NCBI RefSeq assembly: GCF_036323735.1
Contig: NC_086021.1
Coordinates: 160,688,976 to 160,752,975, forward strand
DNA from: Rattus norvegicus
Taxonomy: Eukaryota > Chordata > Mammalia > Rodentia > Muridae
Direction: 5' to 3'
DNA: 64,000 nucleotides
Under the pieces are notes generated by a model. That model made no database searches. It worked only from the letters and a program-made list of their open reading frames with translations, and was not told where the DNA came from. Position numbers and translations under genes: made by a program. Within the stretch, counting starts at the first letter, position 1; each line of letters begins with the position of its first letter. Below are positions 14,053-25,818 of the stretch, one piece after another.

Positions 14053-17000
14053 GTAATATTTGGGGGGGTGGTTTTTGTTCAAGACAGGATTTCTCTACAT
14101 AACTACCCTAGCTGTCCTGGAACTTGCTTTGTAGACCAGGCTAGCCTCAAACTCAGAGATCCACCTGCTTTTGCCTCCCAACTACTGGGTTTAAAGACAT
14201 GTGCCACCATGCCCAGCAAAAAATGAAATTTTAAGTAAAAACTAGCAAATTGGAAATTTGTATTCACCATTTATGTGACAAAAATCCAAGTTACTTTTTT
14301 GATATTAGTAAGTTTTGAATGAGATTTTTGATATTTTTAAATAAAACTTATGAGCTTTTAGCAGATCTATGCATCTCAGAATTAGTGTTTTCTAAATGTT
14401 CAAATAATCTTTCAATATAATGGATGAAAAGATCCATTCAGAACCCTGACAGTTTACATAGACACACGAAATTCACTGATGCAGCTGAAGATTCAATACT
14501 GCAACGATCTCACAAAGACAATGACTACTTGCAGTCAGTGCTTATTCCAATAGCAGAGAATAACTACAGAGGACAGCGGACAGGTTCCTGCTCTGTCAGA
14601 ACGCAGCCCAGAAGTGGAGCCGTGTGAGAATTCTGAGAGCTTGTGAGAAAAGTCTAAGAGAACATGAGTCTTGTGACCTCGGTTTCTCTGAAACACAGAA
14701 TTGGTTTTGGAATGTGTTTTGTGTTCCTCCCAGGTGTAGGTGTAGCAGATAATTTACCTCAGCTGTTGTTATTCATAAGCCTCTATGGAAAAACATCTTT
14801 TTGCCATGTGACTTATCCTTGTGACTGAACACCTAACATGATTCTTCTTAAGCCTGAGTATAAATCGTATGATGCTCTAAATAAAGTTGGCTATTGCATG
14901 AGACTTTAATCTACCTCATTCTTAGGCCCCACTGCCAACTAGAGCTTCAACACTATGACTCTTTTTCCCCAAAATCTGTGCCACCTTCAACAAAATCCAC
15001 ATCACTTAATGATGGAATACACAAGCAGAAATAAGAGTCCACTGAGTGCAGCTCAGCCGTACAGCACATATTAGCATGTATAAGGTCTTTGGTCCCATCT
15101 TTGGCACTAGAAAGAGAAAAAGGGGGTGGGGAGCAAATACACAGAGAGGAAAGGATATCAAGGTACCTTCTTATGAATGTGTTAATTTCTTTTGAGTGTG
15201 TGTGTGCACAGGTAGGTACAGAATTGGATGAGGAGTATTTATGGGCACTGTCACTCAAGGCCTGCCATGCCGGAGATACTGCACGCACAGGTCAGGAACG
15301 TCAGAGCGCACTGGAGAAAGAAACCAGCAAGTACTAAAAGAGACATGTAACATTTTAATAAACGACTTAAGAAGATGCAGAACACAAACTGTAAAAATCC
15401 CATGTAAAGACAGATTGTTAAGGATCAAAAATAAATTTAGAATGACCTAAATAAGGGCTTTATACTAAAGCTTTACTTTTCGGGAAGCTGGATAAGCATA
15501 GGAAAATTTGTTTTCAAAACAATGGACCTAATGTGAGGCAGACAATTTCCTGACTATTTGCAGACAGATGGAGCTAACATAAGTGGGTTAGAATGAAAAG
15601 ACCAATAAACAAAGAGGGAGGAAGGAGGGGAAAGGAATGTAGTTGTCGTCTTCATAATTTCTTCTTCTTAGATGCGTGTGCACACATACAGATACAGAAT
15701 TAAGTAGGGACAGCTTTTAGGAATCCAGAGTATTCAGGAGATGGAAGTCCCTTCCACCTGGCATTCTCCATTACAGCAGACTGACCTCTCCAGTTTGATA
15801 CTCTTAGCTGAATAGATCCAACATCCCTGACAAGCTCCAGACAGGCCACTCCACACTTCAGAAAACAGACCCATGTGTGAAGACAGAGGGGTGGTTTCCA
15901 GGCAGTAAATGAAGGTGTGGGAGGTGACAGGTGAGACACATGTCTGTGCCATGTGTGAAGGGGCAGAGACTCCTAGCACTGTTTACAACTATGATGGGAG
16001 TCATCTGCTTCGGGTCTAAAGATCACCCACTTTGGTAACTGTCCAGCCATTAGTCTTAAATCTTGCAAGCATACTGAGACCATGGCTAGAGCACTTGGTG
16101 GGAATGAAGGTACCTGGACCCCAACCTTGCCTCTGCTTCTTTATTAGTGGCTAGTGGCCTTAGGCAGGCCGCACTGCCTGTCCCCTTCCATGAATACGCA
16201 GGCTTCACAGCACAAGCAGTTCCGAAAGTACTTTTGGTTGTTCTTCATTTGCTCTATAGGAGCCAATATTTTAAAAGATTTTACTAAACTGACTTGCCAA
16301 TTATTAAAGAATTTAATTGATTACCTATGTCAACTAACCAAAACTATACAACTCCTAGCCAACATAACAAGCCAATGGTAGCTGACACTGAATGCTTCTA
16401 TTGTATTCTATTGTATTATACTGTATTCACACAGTGGACGCTTCCCTAGTACAGTGCCGACCCCAGTCTTAACTATATTGTTGTCCAGACTAGGACACGC
16501 TGGACCAGTTCCTTGGTCTTTGTCTCCTTCATCAGAGTAGAATTCTCCAGGACTGCTGCTGCTAACCCTAATCTGCAAAGACCTCAGACATCATTCATTC
16601 ATTCAGCAGCTACTCTGGCCATCTTCTAAAGCTGTCAGAGGTGATGGCATACAACAAAATGCAGTGAAACGGAGAAGACACTGGGACTGCGTCTTCTCCC
16701 GGATGGTGTTCTGTCCCTATGCATTCCCCCAAAAGTCTGGCTCACAGCTCCACACAGAGTAACTCTGATTTCCCTGGGCAGCAGCCTCTAATCCCTGCAC
16801 ACAGAAGGGCTATGTGAGACGGAGAAAGGTCAGGCAGCTTAGGATGCTGGTAGTCAGAGTAACTTAGTAACACCAGAACTCACTGATCTTTTCACATTTC
16901 TATTTTTTTACCTCTACACACTAACACTTTCAACAAGTCTGCTGAAGACACTTGGAGACCAGGGAAGGGTCAACAGTAGGATGGGATGGACAGTGAGATC

Positions 17001-20000
17001 CTACCATGAACTCATGGGCTGACCAATGGGGGCTCCATACTTACCAAGTAGGCTGCCGGCTAGTATGAGGATGGTGTGAGGAAATCCGGAGTGGGTCCAC
17101 CTCTCTGGCAGTGGCAGGTGGGAACTCCCGAGGAGGACTGCTTAAACGAACCTTCTCCCACTGCTCATGGATAGGTGTGATAATTCCAGATCTGATCCGA
17201 GACCGAAGCTCCTCACTATTCTTATAGGTCCTGCAGAATTCAGACAAGAATTCAGCTTCCTGCAGTTGGCTAGGAATCTCACATACAGTATTCTGATGAT
17301 GGCATGGGCGGCGACGACGGCCCTGAGAAGTCTTGGCCCTGCGATTGGCCTGATTACTATGGTGGGAACGGGCCGTCCGGCGGACCTGGGTGAGGGGGGC
17401 AACAGCCTGACGCTGTCTCCGAGATTTGGGCCTAAGTTTCTTAGGCATCTGAGTTGCCCCTCCTCATTTACCACCCCATCAGAAAGAGGTGAGGGTAGGG
17501 GAACAGCCTGGACTGGCTGCTCCTCTGTCTCCATGCCACTCCTCCCTCAGCGTCATTATGTGTTCATCACATGTCACGGGAAGGGTCATGGAAGAAAAGG
17601 CTCTGTGGGAGGATGAGCCAAGTTCCTGGTCCTGCGCTGGAGGTAGGGTCTGAGGCTCAGTTCGGCCAGATCCTGGGAAGGATGCCCCTACCAGGCATCC
17701 CTTCTCGCCAAGAGAAATAAGCATCATGAGCTACAGCTGAGGTGCGGTGGCCAGATTAGGCAGCAGCAAGTGGGCAGAACTCTGGGGCTCCAAAACCTGG
17801 CAGTTTTAAAATGAACCAAGTCCTAGTCCAGAGAGCAAACTCCATACCTGAAGTCCTAGCATGTGCTCCCTGACCATATGAAACCACATCAGAGCTCAAA
17901 ACAAAAGTCTCTGAACTTGTGGAACTCAAGCATTTCCAGAGAATGCAGGGATCAAAGAGGAAAAGGCTGAACCCACACTGTACTGGTCTGAATGAGATGT
18001 CCCCCCATGGTCTCTGCCTTTGAATATTTGGTTCCCATGGTAGCAGTGTTGGGGTGGGTTTAGGAGATGTGGCCCTGCAGGAGGAAGTGTGTCACTTGGG
18101 TGGATTTCAAAAGCATGCATCATTCTCAGTTTATTCTCTTGGATTCCTGCTTGTGGTTCAGTATGTAAGCCCTCGGCATCCTGCTCCAGCCTGCACGTGT
18201 AAGTCATGCTTCCTCTCCAGGACAGACCCTTAGCCCTCTGGAACCATGAGCCCAAATAAACAACTCTGTAAGTTGCCTTGGTCATGGCATTTTAAAAAGT
18301 AACTAATATATGGCCTGCCTCCAAAGACACATCTCAAGACATAAATATAGTAAAGCCTAGATACAAAACTTTACTTTCACTGTGAAAAAAAATAGTCACT
18401 TTCAGAAGCACAGGTGGGAGTACTTTCAAATTGTCTCAGGAAGCCAGTGCTAGTCTGGTATCAAATTAGACAAACTTAACAAAAAATTACAGACCAGAAT
18501 TTTACCAACTCAAAACAAAAACCTCTCAAAAATATTAAAATTGACCTTAAAATATTTTCAAATCATACAGTATAACCAAATAGAATTTACTCTAGGTAAG
18601 CAAGGCTAGTTTAATATTCACAAATCAATGTCTCCCACTGTTCTAAGAAATAGGAAATAAACATCAGAAAATTATACCAATGGATAAAGCACAAAACAAT
18701 ATGATAAATGCACTTATGATAAAAACAGCACTAACAACTAAGAATATAGGAACATGTCCTCAGCTTACTAAGGAGCGCCTGCTATATGCCCATAGCTAAC
18801 AATGTATACAATGGTGGAAACTGAATCCTCTACCACTAACTGTGGGAACATGGCAAGGAAGCTCTCTGCAATTCTTATTTAACACAATGCCTGAAGCTAC
18901 AGGCACTGTAAAAAGGGAAAAGAAGAAAATCATAGTGATTAAAAGGTGAGGAATGAAACTTTTTGCCTATGACGAATTTCCAAGGAAATCCTGCATCAAC
19001 AAGACAAAACACCTCTAAACTTCATTCACTAGTAGGGAAATGCAAATTAATGATCCCAGTGAGATCACTGCACAGTCAACAAATGATATAAAATAAAGCA
19101 CTAAGCCAAGATGCAGAGAAGTGGGTGCATGCCTAACTATAGTGGATGTAAGTAACATCCAAACTAAGCCAAACAGGAATTTACCACGGCACTCTGGGGT
19201 TCCCCACAGAGAAATAAAAAGCACACAACATAGAGTAAATGAGAGGAACAAAAAGTTAGAGTGCCCTACAATTTAAATGCCACGCCCAAGATTACATATT
19301 CTGTTTATATAAAATGTTTAAAGTGAAAAAAATTCTAGAAATGAAGAACAAATTGCCAGGGAGGTTGAGAGATCCTGCCGTACTTAGCAAGATAGACAGA
19401 CAGACAGACAGACAGACACACACACACACACTCTTCAAGTTTTAAAAAAATAAGAAAATGAAAAAATGTCTAGGAACCACGCTAATTAAAAAGACATAAA
19501 AATTAATGCAATGGGAAAAAAAACTAAAATAAAAGCTCAGGTCTGAAGACCACTGTTGGATAGCTGTGGAAATCAGAATGCGGACTGCTTATTACATGCA
19601 CACTGACGCTACATTCCCAAGTGTTTTAAAGTTAAGAAAGATGATATTCTTATGAAATTGTTAGTCTAAGGAGATAGCTTAGGCGAGGGTATTAGAAAAA
19701 GAAAAAAGCACTCGCTACTCAAGTGTGAGGACCCTAGAACCTATAAAGCCAGGCACAGCAGCATGCACCTGCAATCCTAGTGACCCTATAGCCAAACAGG
19801 AAACAAAAGAAGAGGAATCCTTGAAGCTTGTAGACCAGCCAGCTCGGTGTACACAGCCGTGAAACAGCAGAGAGCCGTCATAAGTGAGGATTTACGCCAG
19901 AGGTCCTCCCTCCCTCCCTCCTTCCCTCCCTCCCTCCCTCCCTCCCTCCCTCCCTCCCTCCCTCCTCCTCTCCCTCCCATCCACCCCAACACACACAGTT

Positions 20001-22517
20001 GTTCCATGCTGCAGAATTTAGAAAACAAAGCAAATAGTCTGTAAGTAATCCTCAGATAGTTCAAGAATATAAAACAATTTAAGAAAATTGAGCGGTTGGG
20101 GATTTAGCTCAGTGGTAGAGCGCTTGCCTAGCAAGTGCAAGGCCCTGGGTTCGGTCCCCAGCTCCAAAAAAAAAAAAAAAAAGAAAAGAAAATTGAGCAA
20201 AAGAAACAAAGTGTTAAAAATTCGCTAATCTGGGTAATGGCTAAATGGGTATCCATTGTGTATTTTTGCAAACTGTCTCTCTTCTATAGGTTACAAATTT
20301 CAAACTTTATAAGCAGAAGTCAGAAGAATGTCTCCACAAATAGGGAGAGAACACACGGAGAAGTGACCAGTGAAGGACTGCTACCCAAAGTACACAATGA
20401 ACTCATGACACTGAGTGAGCAGGGGACAACCTAAGTTAAACCTGAGCAAAGGACCTGAACTACACAGAGAATAAGCCCAAGAAAGATGACCACACCCGCC
20501 TCTAGAGGGCTACACTTAAAACAATGTGAAGCCACTATCACAGTGCCAAATGCTGACATGGGTGTGGGCCGCAGAAGCTCTCCTTTTTGCGGACAGCAGG
20601 AGGGCAGAGCTGCACAGCCATTTCGGAAGACAGTCTGCATGGACTCCTTTTCCAGCCGAGGCATTCTGGAAGAGGTAAAACTACGGAGACAACAACAGGA
20701 TCAATGCTTCTCGGGGACAGTGGGGGAGGGGACAAACAGAACACAAGGATGCTTACAGTGTAAATCAGTGCCCTAAGACACTGACGCGCTGTATATGCCA
20801 CTGTATGTATGCCCAAACTTGCGCACTGTACAAACACTAAGAGTAACCCCAACATGGAGGTGATATGTGTAGGTACATGGCTTGTAACTCAGGCACCTCC
20901 CTGGTGCCACACAACAGTGGGAACAGTGAGCAGGTGGAAACTAAATTTCGGTTCTGAAAAAAAAAGCTGGGAGTGGAATGAAGATGTACTTGATGTAAGC
21001 AAACTTTCATTTAAAGTGTCACACACACATGTGCAGGGTGTGGAGATCAGAAAACAAATCTGCAGTCATGGTCTCTCCTGCTGTCTGGGGACTTTGGGAC
21101 AGAACTCAGGTTGTCATGCCTGTGCACAGGCACCTCTATCAGCAGCTTTGCCCACTGAGCCACGTGCTGGCCCCGACGGACCTTATTCTTGACTGAAGCA
21201 GTTAGCCTAGTCCTAAGTCTGTAGCCACTGTAGCATCTGTGGACTCTTTTTTTTTTTTCTTCTTTTTTCTTTTTTTCAGAGCTGGGGACTGAACCCAGGG
21301 CCTACCACTGAGCTAAATCCCCAACCCCGCATCTGTGGACTCTTAAATGCAAGATTTTACTTCCTGAGACATTTTCCATGAGTACAGTCTTCAAACAGCA
21401 GATAGTAAAGAAAAAGAGAACTGAGAACTGGCTGTGTCTACGGCAAGTACTTCTCTCGCCCATACTTGGTTATGCGGGCACTTTGATACCATTCCTTATT
21501 TTTGCTACTGAGTCCCTCTGCCTTTTCTCGTGGAAAGACGCCCTTTAGAAGTACCTGTGGAAATCACTCAGGTCTTCTGCATCAATATAGTCATCTAAGT
21601 TCAGAGTCAAGTCTGCCACCTGCTGTGTGCCATGCTCCTAGAAGAGTGAAAACAGAAAATGAGAGACGGGTATATTTATTTCCCAGTTTATTGGTAACAA
21701 GGGAAGCTGGGCAACGAACTGTGGTACCCAGTGCATACATAACCATAATCTGGAGCAGCACAGAAACAGGCCCAACTAAGGGCAGGCATCTTGCTCAGGA
21801 AGGGAACATGGAGCACTGTAGACTGAGTACTAATCAACACCCAACCTCAAGAGGGCAAGCAACAGTGGTTTCTAGGGTTTGGGGTACTGCTTTTGTTTTT
21901 GTTTTTAAAGATTTATTTATTTTTATGTGAGTATATCATTGTCTTCAGACACACTAGAAGAGGACATCAGATCTCATTACAGATGGTTGTGAGCCACCAT
22001 GTGGTTGCTGGGAATTGAACTCAGGACCTCTGGAAGAGCAGTCAGTGCTCTTAACCACTGAGCCATCTCTCCAGCCCTGGGGAGATGTGTAACTTTGAAT
22101 CTACCTTAATGAGCTATTTCCATTCTTTTAATCCGCTTAAATTAACCTAAAGGAATTGTTTGTGACTAAGAACCCAGTTCTTAGAAAAGAATTATATGTT
22201 CACCAATAAAGAAAAGGCCAGTGAAGTAACCTTCACACATGTTGAATGGAAAAGTCAAGTACAAATAATGCAGTCAGACACTTTGTAAGCACATGCAACC
22301 AAGACAAAATGGAACAGAAAGAAAGTCATTTACTTCCGTGTGTTCACAGTTCAGGGGAGAATACGAGCATTAGAGCAGAGCACAGGTAAGTACACAAACA
22401 CAAGACATGGTAGGTACCAAATGGAAAATAGAAAGAAAGCTATCATTTAGACTTTTCTGGCAGGTAAGGTGGATAGTCAGGGCTGAACGCTCATGCAAGA
22501 GCATATACACACACACA

Positions 22518-22566
<49 letters not shown>

Positions 22567-25500
22567 GTGCGCGTGCGCAAGAGGAGGGGCAGGCTAAAGG
22601 AATGACGGCAGAAGGTATATACACGTGTACAATGTATTGGAGGTGTCAGCTCCAGAGCAGGATTCATGGACTGTAAAGGGCCCAGACAGTACAACTTCTT
22701 ACTTACGAAGATAAAAGAGATGCTGGGGCTAACTACAGTAGCCTTTACCTCCTGTGCTGCCAGTGAGTGCTGCTGTGGACAGGAAGTTCCTTTTTGGTAT
22801 AGTAGAGGCAATGAACACCTTTGAGCACAAAGCTCTCCTACATACATACACTATGGTTTCTCACCTCAGGAGAAAATGCCCAAGGTGGGATTGCTAGGTA
22901 AAAACTTTGGGGACATTTCTGAATTCACTGTTAAAATGAGTTTCTAAACAGGCATCTCAACCCCACACCATGAGCAGAACCCGGGTCAGACTCACCAGCA
23001 CATTGATGATCATGCCGTTCTCCACAGACACAGCTTTCAGAAGGAGTTTTCTGGCACCGTCCTTAGACTCATACCGGAGGGCATACAGTTCTTTATTGCT
23101 GTTCCACTCAGCCGGCAGTAGTTCTGACTTCTTATCATTGGGGTCTGGCTGAGAAGACACCAGGCTTAAGAATAGGAAGAGCTTGGCCTCAGAACCCAAA
23201 ACTACAAAGGACCATATTGCCCAGACCTCATCCCGTCCCTCACACCACAGACGTGTCCAGGGATACACAGCTAGTTAGAGGTCTGGGAACGACCAGTCTT
23301 ACTCAGCTGTGTGGTTGCTTTGAGGACAACACAGGAAGAACCTGCCGAGAAGCTAAGGCCTTGGGCTGGGACTAAAGCTAAGTAGTAGAGTGTCCTACCG
23401 TGTAAGAGGACCTAGGTCCCAGAGCCACCCAAAGCTAAAATAACTAACAGCCCTGGCTTTTCTACTCTCTCTACTCTGTCATCCTAACAAGAATAAGGCC
23501 AGTGTGGAATTAAAAGCAGTATTTCCCACAATTCACACCTTGGGCTATCTGTAATGGCATCACAAATGACTAAAAGCACAGATCCTAAAAGACTCCAACA
23601 ATTGAGGCGGTTTGATAAAAATCGTGATCGTAAACCCCAAATGGAGCACACAAACAAGATTTACAAGTTGTAAAATAGGTCCTTATGTAGCCTTCAGCAG
23701 CATAGAAGTTCAGTGTCATCAGTCAATACGCATTACCACTAAAGCCTATGCACAACCAATATTCTGCATTGTGTGTGTGTGTGTGTGTGACTTTTGTATT
23801 TGTATCATGTTTTCGTTTCCTTCACATTACATCACTGTACACAAAGCTCAGCCTGGATACTCTATTCCAGAGTAACCATTTTGACGCCCAGTACCCACAT
23901 GGAGGCTTTCAACCATCTGTAACTTGTCCTACGGGATCTGGTGCCCTCTTCTGGCCTTAGTGGGTACCAGACAGGCATAAGACACACAGACATACATGCA
24001 GACAAAACACTGATACACATTAAATAAGCTAAATATATATTCAAATATAATATAAACTATCCATCCACCCACCCACCCATCTATTCTAATGCTTTTGAAT
24101 TCAGTTGCTTTCCACCTTATTGTCTGAAACACGGTCTCTCAATGAACCTGGAACTAAGTGACTCAGAAGGCTGGCCAGTGAGCTCCAGGGAAGTGCCTCT
24201 TCCTCTACTCAACACCACACCTGGCTTTGATATAGGCGCTAGGAACAAAAACTCAGGTACTCATGCTTTCAGGGTAGGCACTTCACCGACTCAGCCATCT
24301 TCTTGGCCCAACCCTTGCCCTTTTTATCCAGTGTTGTTTTGGGAAGGTGATCAGTTGTCTGTATCTGATCCACAGGCACAACTATACTGGGCTGCACAAC
24401 AGAATATGCTAGGATTTACAATTTCACTGGCTGACAGACATTAGAAGTTCATTAGAGGTTATAAACAATGCTGCTATGACCATATTGTTGTACACATCTG
24501 GCACACATGTGGTATGCCCAGAGGAAGAACTTTCATAAGATAAAAGCAAACTGTGTACCAGATACTGACGGGCACTCTCACCTTGCAATATGCAATCTTC
24601 TGGTGCTACACGCAGCCTGCAGGATTGCTATTACCTTCTCGTTTGTCTCTGCCAAGCCGGTGGGCTGTAAAATGTATCTGTGTCTCCTTTATTTTCCTAT
24701 TTCATAATTCTAAGATTTCCTTGTCTTAGTTATAACTTCTATTGCTGTGATTAAAACACCATAACTAAAAGCAACTTGGGGAGGAAAGGGTTCATTTTTA
24801 TTTACTTCATTATTGATTTTTCTATACCATCATGTATCATAGAAGGAAGTCAAGGCAGGAACCTGGGGCAGGGACTGAAGCAGAAGCTATGGAGGAACTG
24901 CTTGCTGGCTTGCTCAGGTTGCTTTCATACTCACCCCACCCAGGACCAACTAACCAGTGAGCTGGGCCATCTTTCCCTCAGCAATCATTCGTCAAGAAAA
25001 TGGCTTACAGATTTACCTATCTCATGGTCAATCTTATGGAGGCATTTTCTCAAATGAGACTCCTCTTCCCATGTAACTCTAGCTTGTGTTCAAAGTCCCC
25101 CCCCACCCACAAAAAAAACCCCCAAGCAACAAAGACATTCCCTTTCAAACATTAAAGTATGAGAGTACTTCACAATTCACAGTAAAAACAAGCAGTGACT
25201 TTCAGGTAGGGAATAAAGTTCTTAAGCAGGACCACTAAAAGAAACAGAATGCCACTTGTGAGGCTACCCATAACTTAGAGCTTCTGTTCAGCCATGACAC
25301 TTCAGCGAAAAGGAACCACAAATGACAAGAATTAATAACCAGACATAGGGAAGGCTTGGAAAACAAGCAACAGAAAGCGCAGCTAACCATATAAACGTTG
25401 TTTGGCCTTCCAAATGTACCAGCTACCAAGGGCAGCTGAAATAGTGAGATGAAGGCTACACCAGCCTAGGACTGTGAGTCTGACTGGGCATGTGTGAACC

Positions 25501-25769
25501 TTCAGACAGTACTTCCGGGAATTTGAACTTACACAGTCCCTTTGGGATACCATCTAGCAGTACTTAGTACTTTTAGGTGACCATATAAGCCAGGACTCAA
25601 ATGTCCGCCTAGAAGGAAGCTGTGGAGATACATGGGAGCCTGAGAAGCAGTGTCCACCTTCATCCCAGCCTGGGCTTAAACAGTCGAAGCAGAGGTAAAA
25701 TGCATACTAAGTTGACACTGGCTTATTACACTGCAGTCAGAAGGAACACACTAGATCTAATTAAAGTAT

Positions 25770-25818
<49 letters not shown>

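Noticed and set aside
17142..17616. Open frames of 130-149 codons on both strands around Psmf1 exon 4
   Set aside because: They are other-frame or antisense shadows of the exon and extend into intron sequence.
20094..20165. tRNA gene
   Set aside because: The body is tRNA-Ala-like, but it has an A-tail and target duplication and no closed acceptor stem; it is an ID SINE.
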